A stretch of DNA of 64,000 nt from positions 1,037,304 through 1,101,303 of the forward strand of contig NZ_BMRY01000001.1 of assembly GCF_014648875.1 (NCBI RefSeq). The letters are read 5' to 3'. Of this stretch, positions 37,697 to 45,809 are shown piece by piece (the first letter of the stretch is position 1; every line of letters starts with the position of its first letter). The translations under genes were made by a program, and so were the position numbers. The notes under the pieces are model-generated. The model did not search any database and was not told where the DNA came from. It saw nothing but the letters and a program-made list of their open reading frames with translations. The DNA comes from Streptomyces parvus (GTDB taxonomy: Bacteria; Actinomycetota; Actinomycetes; Streptomycetales; Streptomycetaceae).

Positions 37697-38089
37697 GGGA
37701 CCGGGTCCTTCCGTAGCAGTGACGCCACCAGCGGCGTCGGCATCGTGACGCCCGTCACAGTCAACGTAACGTCGCCCCCGGCCCCGCGCGCCCCGACGCA
37801 CGGCGAACGCCTGGCGGATGCACCTATAGAGAACATTTGCCCGGTTGATGAAGAGGCCGCCCAGCATGTGGACGAAAGTTGTCCACCGAAGTTATCCACA
37901 GGCTGTTGATAATATTTACCGTACGTAACACCCGCAGCTCCGCCGCCCTCCCCGTGCGGCTGCGTCACCCTCCCTGACCGCGGCCGAAAACCGCCGCTCC
38001 CCGCCCCCGCCCACCCCGCCGGTCCTGCGCCGTTCCCCATTTGCAGTCGGCCGAATCGCGCCCCCGTCACCCCTCGGTAAGCTGACGGC
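37697..38089. other. 393-bp divergent region with DnaA-box cluster
   Basis: Promoter region for the VOC gene (left) and TetR gene (right). Between 37,820 and 37,930 it is unusually AT-rich for this genome and contains three DnaA-box-like sequences (see the separate entry). There is no coding sequence. A CTGACG half-site matching the regulon palindrome is at 38082-38087, just before the TetR ATG. Confidence 0.6.
37867..37900. promoter_or_regulatory. Cluster of DnaA-box-like sites
   Basis: TTATCCACA (37892-37900) is a perfect DnaA box. TTGTCCACC (37879-37887) and TGTGGACGA on the plus strand (37867-37875, complement TCGTCCACA) each differ from the Streptomyces consensus TTGTCCACA at one position. 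The three lie within 34 bp, next to an AT-rich stretch. This is not the chromosomal origin context, so titration or transcriptional control by DnaA is more likely. Confidence 0.5.
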
Positions 38090-38737
38090 ATGACAGGACA
38101 AGTACGCACCGTCGACGGCCGCGTGGCCGGTCGACGCGGTCAGGCGACGCGGCAGAAGCTGCTCGACTGCCTCAGCGAGATGCTCAGCTCCTCGCCGTAC
38201 CGGGACGTCAAAGTCATCGACGTCGCCCGGAAGGCCGGGACTTCACCCGCGACTTTCTACCAGTACTTCCCCGACGTGGAGGGCGCCGTCCTCGAAATCG
38301 CCGAGGAAGTCGCCAAGGAGGGTGCCGGACTGACCGAACTGGTCGCCGGACGCTCCTGGGTCGGCAAGGCCGGCTGGACCACCTCCGAGCAACTCGTCGA
38401 GGGATTCCTCGACTTCTGGCGGCACAACGACGCGATTCTGCGCGTGATCGACCTCGGCGCGGCCGAGGGGGACAAACGGTTCTACAAGATCCGCATGAAG
38501 ATCCTGAACTCCGTCACCAACTCCCTCACGGATTCGGTGAAGGAGCTCCAGAGCAAGGGCAAGGTCGACAAGGACGTCAGCCCGGCGGCGATGGCGGGCT
38601 CCCTGGTGGCGATGCTGGCCGCGGTCGCCTCGCACCAGAAGGGGTTCACCACCTGGGGTGTGAAGCAGGCCGAACTGCGGCCGAACCTGGCGCTGTTGGT
38701 CCACCTCGGCATCACCGGCAAGAAGCCGACGAAGTAG
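38090..38737 (+). CDS. TetR-family regulator beside afsK
   Basis: 215 residues. The N-terminal helix-turn-helix (TRQKLLDCLSEM, VIDVARKAGTSPATFYQYF) is a clean TetR domain. The ligand domain is all-helical and lacks a known subfamily name. A CTGACG half-site immediately precedes its ATG, and the family of palindromes CTGACGnnnCGTCAG controls other genes in the window, so this is a plausible but unproven regulator of that regulon. It has no strong ribosome-binding site. A 16-bp perfect hairpin follows. Confidence 0.86.
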   Translation: MTGQVRTVDGRVAGRRGQATRQKLLDCLSEMLSSSPYRDVKVIDVARKAGTSPATFYQYFPDVEGAVLEIAEEVAKEGAGLTELVAGRSWVGKAGWTTSEQLVEGFLDFWRHNDAILRVIDLGAAEGDKRFYKIRMKILNSVTNSLTDSVKELQSKGKVDKDVSPAAMAGSLVAMLAAVASHQKGFTTWGVKQAELRPNLALLVHLGITGKKPTK

Positions 38738-38764
38738 GCCCACCCCCGCCCCGTCCTGTCTCCC

Positions 38765-38809
38765 CGACGGCGGACCACCCCACGCACCCCCGCGGGTGGT
38801 CCGCCGTCG
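38765..38809. terminator. Perfect 16-bp hairpin after the TetR gene
   Basis: CGACGGCGGACCACCC pairs with GGGTGGTCCGCCGTCG around a 13-nt loop. It separates the TetR gene from the convergent deazaflavin-dependent oxidoreductase gene. Imperfect repeats based on CACCCCGGACG follow to about 38,925. Confidence 0.85.
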
Positions 38810-38915
38810 GCGTCCCCGGACGATGCCCGCACTCTCCGTTTCCGGCCACCCCGGACGGTGCGCAAGACCGCCGCTCCAGCCACCCCGGACGACGCCCGCG
38901 ACCGCCGCTCTCCGG

Positions 38916-39401
38916 CTACCGCCGCTCCAGCCGGAACAGCCGGATCTGCCGCTCCACCCTCCGCTGGTACGCCGCGTACGGAGGCCAGAACGCGAGCGCG
39001 GCCTCCCACACCCGGGCCCGCTCCTCGCCCTCCAGCAGGGTCGCGCGTACGGGGATGTCCCGGCCGCGCCAGTTGACGACGGCCGCGTCCGGGCGGGCCA
39101 GCAGGTTCGCGGTCCAGGCCGGGTGCCCCGGGCGCCCGAAGTTGCTGCCGACCAGGATCCAGGCGCCCTCCACCTCCCCCTCGGGCATACAGGCCAGCGG
39201 GGTGGTCCTCGGCCGGCCCGTGCGCGCCCCCGGCACCGTGAGGACGAGCCCCGGCAGCATCCGGGCGCTGAGCAGCACCCTGCCCCGGGTGAGCCGGTGC
39301 ACGGCCCGGTCCAGGACGGGAACCACGTGCGGGGCGATCAGCGCGAAGGCCCGGGTCGAGGAGACCCGCTGGACCAGTCGCACGCCCCGGGTGCCGGTCA
39401 C
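38916..39401 (-). CDS. F420-type nitroreductase-family protein (Ddn/DUF385)
   Basis: 161 residues. The family pattern LVLTVPGARTGRPRTTPLACMP is clear, with VGSNFGRPGHPAWTANLLARP in the middle, typical of Ddn-type F420-dependent oxidoreductases. The substrate is unknown. Its GTG at 39401 overlaps the acyl-CoA dehydrogenase stop (GTGA), so the two are translationally coupled and probably work in the same pathway. Confidence 0.85.
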   Translation of the reverse strand: MTGTRGVRLVQRVSSTRAFALIAPHVVPVLDRAVHRLTRGRVLLSARMLPGLVLTVPGARTGRPRTTPLACMPEGEVEGAWILVGSNFGRPGHPAWTANLLARPDAAVVNWRGRDIPVRATLLEGEERARVWEAALAFWPPYAAYQRRVERQIRLFRLERR

Positions 39402-40603
39402 CGGACGCCCGCCCCGTGCGGGACCCGGGAAGCGGCGGTGGCGGGTCCGAAGAGCCCGGCCCGTTCCGCCGCGTGGTCGCGCAGCCGGTGGACCGGGCCG
39501 AAGAGCAGTTCGTCGCCCGCCGCCCGTTTGAGGTAGCGGTGCGCCTCGTGCTCCCAGGTGAAGCCGATGCCGCCGTGCAGCTGGACGGCCTCGCCGGTGG
39601 TGATCCTGGCCGCCTCCAGGGCCTGGGCGAGCGCGAGCGGCCCGGACTCGGGGTCGCGGGCGGCGTGGTACGCGGCGGAGCGGGCCGCCTCGACCCGTAC
39701 GTACAGGTCGGCGAGGCGGTGCTTGACGGCCTGGAACGAGCCGACGGCCCTGCCGAACTGTTCGCGCGTCTTCACGTACTCCACGGTGCGTTCCAGGGCG
39801 CCCGCCGCCGTGCCGACCGCTTCGGCGGCGAGGATCGCGGCGGCCGTGCGTCCGGCGGCGGCGAGGGCGGCGGCCGCGTCGGCGGTGCCGTCCGCGCCGA
39901 GCGGCTCGGCGGGGGTGTCGCGCAGTTCGACGCGGGCCAGGGGGCGGGTCTCGTCGAGGGCGGTGAGCCGGGTGCGGGTCAGCCCGGGTGCGTCGCCGGG
40001 GACCAGGAACACCTGCGTACGGCTGCGCGGGTATCCCCCGGTGTGGGCGGCGACCAGGAGCAGCCCGGCGCTGTGCCCGTCCAGGACCCGGCCGGCCTCG
40101 CCGTAGAGCCGCCGCTCGCCCGCCTCCCCGTGGGCCTGGATGCCGCCGGCCCGGCCGCCGCCCGCCCAGGTCCCGTCGCGGTTGTCGCCGGTGAGGCCGA
40201 GGGCGGTGGCGAGCGAGCCGCCGGGGAGGGCGAGGGCGGCGGTCAGGGTCCCGTCGGCGATCCGGGGCAGAAGGGCGGCGCGCTGGTCAGGGGTGCCGAG
40301 AGCGGCGATCAGGGGTGCGGCGAGGGCTGCGGTGGCGAGGAGCGGTGAGGGCAGCAGCGCCCGCCCGGTCTCCTCGCAGGCCAGGGCCAGCTCGGCGGCC
40401 GTGCAGCCGGCCCCGCCGTACTCCTCCGCGAGCGCGAGGCCCGGCAGCCCGAGGCCCCCGGCGAGCCGCCGCCACAGGGCCGGGTCGTAGCCCTCGGCGG
40501 TGCCCACGGCGGCGGGGATCGCGCCGGGTCCGCCGTACCGGGCGAGCAGGTCGCGCAGGGCGCGGCGGATCTCGTGCTGTTCCGTGGTGAGGGCGGTGTC
40601 CAT
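39398..40603 (-). CDS. Acyl-CoA dehydrogenase
   Basis: 401 residues with FAD. The N-terminal domain reads LGLPGLALAEEYGGAGC; the C-terminal half has KTREQFGRAVGSFQAVKHRLADL and the dehydrogenase signature LHGGIGFTWEHEAHRYLKRA. Several segments between 160 and 260 are Ala/Gly-rich and diverge from the core. AAGGAG lies before the ATG at 40603. A regulon palindrome is 43 bp upstream. It is divergent from a thiolase-like gene. Confidence 0.88.
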   Translation of the reverse strand: MDTALTTEQHEIRRALRDLLARYGGPGAIPAAVGTAEGYDPALWRRLAGGLGLPGLALAEEYGGAGCTAAELALACEETGRALLPSPLLATAALAAPLIAALGTPDQRAALLPRIADGTLTAALALPGGSLATALGLTGDNRDGTWAGGGRAGGIQAHGEAGERRLYGEAGRVLDGHSAGLLLVAAHTGGYPRSRTQVFLVPGDAPGLTRTRLTALDETRPLARVELRDTPAEPLGADGTADAAAALAAAGRTAAAILAAEAVGTAAGALERTVEYVKTREQFGRAVGSFQAVKHRLADLYVRVEAARSAAYHAARDPESGPLALAQALEAARITTGEAVQLHGGIGFTWEHEAHRYLKRAAGDELLFGPVHRLRDHAAERAGLFGPATAASRVPHGAGVR

Positions 40604-40645
40604 CGGCGGGCTCCTTCCACCCCGGGGCACCCGACGACCCCGGAT

Positions 40646-40660
40646 CTGACGATCCGTCAT
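40646..40660. promoter_or_regulatory. Regulon palindrome 3, upstream of acyl-CoA dehydrogenase
   Basis: CTGACGATCCGTCAT differs from the perfect inverted repeat only at the last base. It is in the promoter of the acyl-CoA dehydrogenase gene and close to a second copy 90 bp away for the divergent gene. Confidence 0.78.
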
Positions 40661-40749
40661 ATTAGGGAGGAGGGCCGGAAATTCCCAGAGTCGCGCATGC
40701 GGGCGAGGCGAGGAAGGTGTCGCGCAGGCACGGTTGCGGCATCCCGCAT

Positions 40750-40764
40750 CTGATGTACCGTCAG
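40750..40764. promoter_or_regulatory. Regulon palindrome 4, upstream of thiolase-like gene
   Basis: CTGATGTACCGTCAG differs from the consensus at one position. It ends only 4 bp before the thiolase-like ATG. An operator at that spot leaves no room for a normal ribosome-binding site, so the mRNA is probably leaderless or the operator lies over the start. Confidence 0.75.
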
Positions 40765-40768
40765 ATTC

Positions 40769-41941
40769 ATGTCTGCCTCCCGTCCCCGCAAGGTCGCTGT
40801 CGTCGGTGTCGCCCTCGCGGACTGCGGGCGCGTCGACGACGCCACGCCGTACGCCCTGCACGCCCAGGCCGCCCGCCGCGCCCTCGCCGACTCCGGACTC
40901 GACCGGTCGGTCGTCGACGGCTTCGCCTCGGCGGGGCTCGGGGCGCTGGCCCCGGTGGAGGTCGCCGAGTATCTGGGGCTGCGGCCCACCTGGGTCGACT
41001 CGACGGCGGTGGGCGGCGCCACCTGGGAGGTGATGGCGGCCCACGCGGCGGACGCGATCGCGGCGGGCCGGGCGAGAGCGGTGCTGCTGGTCTACGGGTC
41101 GACGGCCCGGGCCGACATCAGGGCGGGCCGCCGCACGTCGAACCTGTCGTTCGGGGCACGGGGGCCGGCGCAGTTCGAGGCGGCGTACGGGCACAGCCTG
41201 ATCGCCAAGTACGCGATGGCCGCCCGCCGCCACATGCACGCGTACGGCACGACGCCGGCGCAGCTCGCCGAGGTGGCGGTGACGGCACGGGCGAACGCGG
41301 CGGCGAACCCGGAGGCGATGTTCCGGGAGCCGATCACCGTGGACGAGGTGCTGTCGGGGCCGATGATCGCGGACCCGTTCACCAAGCTGCACTGCTGTAT
41401 CCGCAGCGACGGGGGCTGCGCGGTGCTGCTGGCCGCCGAGGAGTACGTACCGGACACGGCGAAGGCCCCGGTGTGGATCCTCGGCACCGGGGAGCACACG
41501 TCGCACGCCTCGATGTCCGAGTGGGAGGACTTCACGGTCTCCCCCGCCGCCGTCTCCGGCCGCCTGGCCTTCGAACGGGCCGGGGTGCGGCCGGCCGACA
41601 TCGACCTGGCCGAGATCTACGACGCGTTCACGTACATGACGCTGGTGACGCTGGAGGACCTGGGTTTCTGCGCGAAGGGCGAGGGCGGCGCGTTCGTCGA
41701 GAAGGGCCGCACCGGGCTGCGCGGCGAGCTCCCGGTGAACACGGACGGCGGCGGCCTGTCCGCCTGCCACCCCGGGATGCGCGGGCTGTTCCTGCTGGTG
41801 GAGGCGGTACGGCAGCTGCGCGGCGAGGCGGGGCCCCGGCAGGTCGTGAGGGCCGGGGGCGGGCTGCCGGAGCTGGCGGTGGCGTCGGGGACGGGCGGCT
41901 GGTTCTGCTCGTCGGGGACGGTGGTGCTGGGGCGGGGGTGA
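40769..41941 (+). CDS. Second thiolase-fold lipid-transfer-like protein
   Basis: 390 residues. Same superfamily as the gene at 30311: VVGVALADCGRVDDAT, then ALADSGLDRSVVDGFASAG, YDAFTYMTLVTLEDLGFC, NTDGGGLSACHPGMRG. The usual thiolase nucleophile position holds Ala-Thr-Trp (GGATWEV), so it is unlikely to be a normal thiolase. Retro-aldolase activity as in Ltp2 is a possibility. No DUF35 partner is adjacent; one without its own Ltp is at 49409. The start is discussed with palindrome 4. Confidence 0.83.
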   Translation: MSASRPRKVAVVGVALADCGRVDDATPYALHAQAARRALADSGLDRSVVDGFASAGLGALAPVEVAEYLGLRPTWVDSTAVGGATWEVMAAHAADAIAAGRARAVLLVYGSTARADIRAGRRTSNLSFGARGPAQFEAAYGHSLIAKYAMAARRHMHAYGTTPAQLAEVAVTARANAAANPEAMFREPITVDEVLSGPMIADPFTKLHCCIRSDGGCAVLLAAEEYVPDTAKAPVWILGTGEHTSHASMSEWEDFTVSPAAVSGRLAFERAGVRPADIDLAEIYDAFTYMTLVTLEDLGFCAKGEGGAFVEKGRTGLRGELPVNTDGGGLSACHPGMRGLFLLVEAVRQLRGEAGPRQVVRAGGGLPELAVASGTGGWFCSSGTVVLGRG

Positions 41942-41956
41942 GGGGCCCGGTCCTCA

Positions 41957-42361
41957 TCACAGCCCGACGACAGTGACCATGCTCTCCAGCCCCTTGAAGT
42001 CGTCGGCGTTGCGGGTGAAGAGCGGCAGCCCCCGGACCGATGCGATGGACGCGATCATCAGGTCCATGCGGCGCGGTCGGGGATCACGCCGGGCTGCGAG
42101 GACGAGCGCGACGAGGGTCCCGTACCGCGCGGCGGCGTCCCCGTCGAAGGGCAGCGGCTCGAAGTCCGCCACGGCCGCCCCCAGCTTCTCCGTCCGGGCG
42201 GCCCGCACCAGCGGGTCCTTCGCCATGGCCACCCCTTGCTGGAGTTCGGCCAGGGATACGGCGGTGAGGACGGGCAGCACGGGCAGCCGCTCCGGCTCCA
42301 GCAGGTCGAGGTCGATGTACGTACAGGTGTCGAGCACCCCCGTGCGGTACCGCTCAGCCAC
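41957..42361 (-). CDS. PIN-domain toxin (VapC-like)
   Basis: 134 residues from a GTG that overlaps the antitoxin stop by 8 bp. The acidic PIN residues are present: [26 protein letters not shown] and NADDFKG. It probably cleaves RNA. It is a different lineage from the toxin at 27926, as judged by overall sequence, and its partner is of another type. Confidence 0.85.
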   Translation of the reverse strand: MAERYRTGVLDTCTYIDLDLLEPERLPVLPVLTAVSLAELQQGVAMAKDPLVRAARTEKLGAAVADFEPLPFDGDAAARYGTLVALVLAARRDPRPRRMDLMIASIASVRGLPLFTRNADDFKGLESMVTVVGL

Positions 42362-42632
42362 CGTTGCGCTCCCACACGTCCTCGTCGCCGACCCGGTCCT
42401 CCGCGCCGAAGAACTCGTCCGCCTCGCGGCGCAGCAGGTCACCGTCGACCCGGGGCAGCCGCCGGTGCCGGGCCACGAGCTCCTCGGCGCTGAGCTGCCT
42501 CTTGCGACTGATCGGACGCAGTTCCGCGACCTCTATGCCGTTCCGGGTGATGCGGAAGGTCTCCCCGCCCTCCACCGCGTCCATGACCTCGGCGGAGTTG
42601 TTCCGGAACTCCCGCTGCGTAATGGTCTTCAT
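42354..42632 (-). CDS. Phd/YefM-type antitoxin
   Basis: 92 residues. The N-terminus [20 protein letters not shown] is a clear Phd/YefM DNA-binding domain, and the C-terminal half is acidic and would bind the PIN toxin. It precedes and overlaps the toxin gene. Autorepression of its promoter would be expected. Confidence 0.88.
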   Translation of the reverse strand: MKTITQREFRNNSAEVMDAVEGGETFRITRNGIEVAELRPISRKRQLSAEELVARHRRLPRVDGDLLRREADEFFGAEDRVGDEDVWERNGG

Positions 42633-42702
42633 GCCCTCACGGTAGCGCGCCGTGTCTCACAGGGCTACACCGGTGGACCGCCCGATGCGGTCCAATGGCC
42701 CC

Positions 42703-43389
42703 ATGACCGACGACACCTCCCAGCGCCCCTTCCGCGACCTTCTGCACGCCCAGCGCGTCTGGGACACCGAGCTGCCCGCCCTCGATCCGGAGGCGGCCCC
42801 GGCCGCGCCCCTCGCCCTCTTCCACGCCTGGTTCGCCGAGGCCGTGGCGGCGGGGCAGCCCGAGCCGCACGCGATGTCGCTGGCCACGGCCGACGCCGAG
42901 GGGCTCCCCGACGTACGCACGCTGCTCCTGCACGACGCCGACGAGCGGGGCTGGCACTTCGCCTCCCACGCCACCAGCGCCAAGGGCCACCAGCTCGCCG
43001 CCCGCCCGCACGCCGCGCTCGGCTTCTACTGGCCCGCGCAGGGCCGGCAGGTACGGGTCCGGGGCCCGGTCGTCCGCTGCACCCCGGCCGAGAGCCACGC
43101 CGACCTGCACGCCCGGTCCACCGGGGCGCTCGCCGCCGCGCTCACCGGGGCCCAGAGCGAGGTCGTCGGCTCGGTGGCCGAGCTGCACCGGACGGCGGAC
43201 GCGGCCTGGGACCGGGCGGTGGCGGAGCCGGACGCGGAGGCCCCGACCTGGACCCGGTACGTCGTCGAGCCGGCCGAGGTCGAGTTCTTCCAGGGCGACG
43301 CCCGGCGCCGCCACATCCGGCTGCGCTACCGCCGCGACGCGGGCACGGGAAGCGGCGGCGACTGGACGCGGGAGCTGCTCTGGCCCTGA
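42703..43389 (+). CDS. Pyridoxamine 5'-phosphate oxidase-family FMN enzyme
   Basis: 228 residues. The fold is a PNPOx-type FMN split barrel (PHAMSLATADAEGLPDVRTLLL, GWHFASHATSAKGHQLAARP, GFYWPAQGRQVRVRG) with a C-terminal FFQGDARRRHIRLRYRR. This resembles PdxH and phenazine-type (PhzG) enzymes. Strict PdxH function in vitamin B6 salvage is possible but not proven. The ATG at 42703 starts the conserved sequence. Confidence 0.82.
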   Translation: MTDDTSQRPFRDLLHAQRVWDTELPALDPEAAPAAPLALFHAWFAEAVAAGQPEPHAMSLATADAEGLPDVRTLLLHDADERGWHFASHATSAKGHQLAARPHAALGFYWPAQGRQVRVRGPVVRCTPAESHADLHARSTGALAAALTGAQSEVVGSVAELHRTADAAWDRAVAEPDAEAPTWTRYVVEPAEVEFFQGDARRRHIRLRYRRDAGTGSGGDWTRELLWP

Positions 43390-43479
43390 TCCGGTGCAGA
43401 CCGCTGCACACAGCACGTTTATCCGGTTCTCACCGTTAAGGGGCAGTATGGGAGACAGCTGAGCTGTTGGGAGGCACCG

Positions 43480-44388
43480 ATGCCGCGAGCCCGCTCCCGT
43501 TACGCCCCCGACCGGGGCCTGACCGGCCGCATGGTCACGACCATGTTCTTGATCGGTCTGCTCTACGTCGTCTTCGTGGGCGTGCTCCTCGCGGCCCTGA
43601 GGGGCTCCTGGCCGATCATCCTGGTCATCACGGGCGGCATGTTCATCGCCCAGTTCTGGTTCAGCGACCGCATCGCCGCGTACGGCATGGGGGCCCGCGA
43701 GGTCACCCCCGAACAGGCCCCCGAGCTGCACGGCGCCATCGACCGCATCTGCGCGCTGGCGGACATGCCGAAGCCGAAGGTGGCCATCGCCGAGAGCGAC
43801 GTACCGAACGCGTTCGCCACCGGCCGCAGCGAGAAGACGGCCCTGGTCTGCGCGACGACGGGCCTGCTGCGCCGACTGGAGCCGGAGGAGCTGGAGGGGG
43901 TCCTCGCCCACGAGATGTCGCACGTCGCGCACCGGGACGTGGCCGTCATGACCATCGCCTCGTTCCTCGGCGTACTGGCCGGGATCATCACCCGGATCGC
44001 CCTGTGGGGCGGCTTCGCGCGCAGCCGCCCCGGCAACGACCCGGCGGGCATCCTGCTGCTCCTGATCCCGCTGATCAGCGCCGTCGTGTACGCGATCAGC
44101 TTCCTGCTGACCCGGCTGCTGTCCCGCTACCGCGAGCTGTCCGCCGACCGGGCCGCCGCCCTGCTCACCGGCCGCCCCTCCGCGCTCGCCTCCGCCCTCA
44201 CCAAGGTCAGCGGGCAGATGGCCCGCATCCCGACGGAGGACCTGCGGAAGGCGGAGCCGTACAACGCGTTCTACTTCATGCCCGCGTTCTCCGCGAAGGA
44301 GAGCATGGGCCGGCTGTTCTCCTCGCACCCGACGCTGGAACAGCGTCTGGACCAGCTGTCCCGCATCTCCACCGACCTGTCCCGCTGA
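43480..44388 (+). CDS. htpX: HtpX-like membrane zinc protease
   Basis: 302 residues. Two N-terminal membrane helices, the zinc site HEMSH (His144, Glu145, His148), two further hydrophobic segments and a C-terminal YRELSADRAA with the third ligand Glu. HtpX degrades damaged membrane proteins. GGGAGG precedes the ATG at 43480. The next gene encodes PspAB, a common neighbour in actinobacteria, which suggests a membrane-stress role with the Psp system. Confidence 0.9.
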   Translation: MPRARSRYAPDRGLTGRMVTTMFLIGLLYVVFVGVLLAALRGSWPIILVITGGMFIAQFWFSDRIAAYGMGAREVTPEQAPELHGAIDRICALADMPKPKVAIAESDVPNAFATGRSEKTALVCATTGLLRRLEPEELEGVLAHEMSHVAHRDVAVMTIASFLGVLAGIITRIALWGGFARSRPGNDPAGILLLLIPLISAVVYAISFLLTRLLSRYRELSADRAAALLTGRPSALASALTKVSGQMARIPTEDLRKAEPYNAFYFMPAFSAKESMGRLFSSHPTLEQRLDQLSRISTDLSR

Positions 44389-44408
44389 GTCTCCAAGGAG
44401 TTACGCCC

Positions 44409-45002
44409 GTGGGCCTGCTCGACGCGATCCTCGGCCGGAGCAAACCGGTCCGCCCCGACCTCGACCAGCTCTTCGCCGTCCCCTCCGCCGCCCTCACCCT
44501 CCAGGCCGCCACCGGCTTCACCCCGACCGGCCGGGGCTCGGTCTGCTTCGCGGGAGTGGAGGGCGGCGGCTTCGCACGGCTCCAGGAGGACGTACGGGAA
44601 CTGCTGGACGCGGACACGGAACGCGGCGGCATCCCGGTGGAGTTCAGCCGGGACACGTACGGCTACACCTGGCTGCTGGCCACCCACCCGGCCGACGACA
44701 CGGCGGGCCTGGTCAACGACCTGCACGCGGTCAACACGATGCTCCAGGACGGCGGATTCGGCCCGCACCTGCTCTGCTCGCTGATCGGCTTCCGGGACAC
44801 GGAGTCCACCGACGGCCGGTCGCTGGCACTGGTCTACCTCTACAAGCGCGGCACGTTCTACCCGTTCGCCCCGCTCCCCGGCGACGCCGAGAAGCGGGAC
44901 AACCAGCTGGAACTCCAGGTCCGGGGCGCCCTCGGCGACGACCTCCGGGTGGAGAAGGACCTGTCCCGGTGGTTCCCGGTGTGGGGCGCGCCGGGGCTGT
45001 GA
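44409..45002 (+). CDS. pspAB: PspA-associated protein PspAB
   Basis: 197 residues from a GTG at 44409, 20 bp after htpX with AAGGAG upstream. The sequence MGLLDAILGRSKPVRPDLDQ and the later SLIGFRDTESTDGRSLALVYLYKRGTFYPF are typical of the PspAB family that occurs beside htpX and PspA-linked genes. Its molecular role is not known to me in detail. Very likely co-transcribed with htpX. Confidence 0.85.
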   Translation: MGLLDAILGRSKPVRPDLDQLFAVPSAALTLQAATGFTPTGRGSVCFAGVEGGGFARLQEDVRELLDADTERGGIPVEFSRDTYGYTWLLATHPADDTAGLVNDLHAVNTMLQDGGFGPHLLCSLIGFRDTESTDGRSLALVYLYKRGTFYPFAPLPGDAEKRDNQLELQVRGALGDDLRVEKDLSRWFPVWGAPGL

Positions 45003-45104
45003 TCAGCCGTTGGCGACCGCGTGGTCCAGGAACGCCGTCCAGGATCCGGAGCCGCTGCACGGGCTGGTGACGGCCCCGGAGGCGGCCGAGGAGTGACCCC
45101 GGCG
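45003..45104 (-). pseudogene. Possible gene fragment (DUF397-like tail)
   Basis: On the minus strand this stretch reads SGSGSWTAFLDHAVANG followed by a stop, with no start codon and an in-frame stop about 36 codons upstream. The ending WTAFLDH resembles the C-terminus of DUF397 or similar small proteins. If real, it is a remnant. Chance similarity cannot be ruled out. Confidence 0.3.
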
Positions 45105-45119
45105 CGGGCCGCCTCACGG

Positions 45120-45809
45120 TCAGGCGCCGGCCTCCTGCGGGTTCAGCGGGATGCCGTGGACCGTGGGCCCCAGGCGTGCCCGGTAGCGGCGGATGCCCCA
45201 GCTGCGGTGCTCCAGTTCGGCGGCGACCAGGACGTCCGCCGTGTTCGGCCGGCCGGGCACCAGCTCCACCAGGGCGGCCACCGGGTGGTCGCCCACCAGG
45301 GGCAGCCGGCGCAGGCCGCGGAACTCCCACTGCGGGTCCGGCTGGGACGCCCCGTGGCCGCGGACGATCCACTCCTCCCGGGCGGGGCCCGGCTCCGGCT
45401 GCTGTCGCTCCACGCCCAGGTCGACGACGCCGGTGCTGACCGTGAAGCTGACTCCGGTGCCGGGGCCTGCCGCCGTCGGGCGGGTGCGCTCCCCCGGGTC
45501 GATGAGGCGGGCCACCGGCCGCGCGGACGGGTCGGGGGTGGAGAGGGAGAGGGCCAGGGAGGCGTGCCGGAACGTGCCCGGGGCCTGTGGGGTCTCCGGG
45601 CGGAACGAGCACACCAGCAGCAGGTGGCGGTAGTCCCGGTCCGGCGTGGAACGGACGTGCGCGTGCCAGTCGGCGGGGGCGCTCGCGTGGTCGGCGGGCA
45701 GCAGGTCCCAGCCGAAGGTGAGACGGCCGCGCAAGGGTCCGTCGTCGGCCGGGGCGCCGAGCGTGCGCTCCGGTTCGAGGGCGATGTCGTGCAACTGGAT
45801 CTCGGTCAT
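45120..45809 (-). CDS. Unknown protein coupled to the CHAT protease
   Basis: 229 residues. The ATG overlaps the CHAT gene stop (ATGA), so it is translated with the protease. The sequence looks beta-rich (GRLTFGWDLLPADH, VRSTPDRDYRHLLLVCSF, AALVELVPGRPNTADVLVAAELEH) and has no signal peptide or membrane segment. I do not recognise a family. Context suggests a partner, substrate or regulator of the CHAT protease; that is inference. Longer in-frame versions would lie inside the CHAT gene and are rejected. Confidence 0.72.
   Translation of the reverse strand: MTEIQLHDIALEPERTLGAPADDGPLRGRLTFGWDLLPADHASAPADWHAHVRSTPDRDYRHLLLVCSFRPETPQAPGTFRHASLALSLSTPDPSARPVARLIDPGERTRPTAAGPGTGVSFTVSTGVVDLGVERQQPEPGPAREEWIVRGHGASQPDPQWEFRGLRRLPLVGDHPVAALVELVPGRPNTADVLVAAELEHRSWGIRRYRARLGPTVHGIPLNPQEAGA

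Noticed and set aside
37867..37900. DnaA boxes as a replication origin
   Set aside because: Too few boxes and no dnaA/dnaN neighbours; a Streptomyces origin has many more boxes.
38818..38925. Repeats of CACCCCGGACG as a CRISPR array
   Set aside because: Units are short, imperfect and contiguous without unique spacers.
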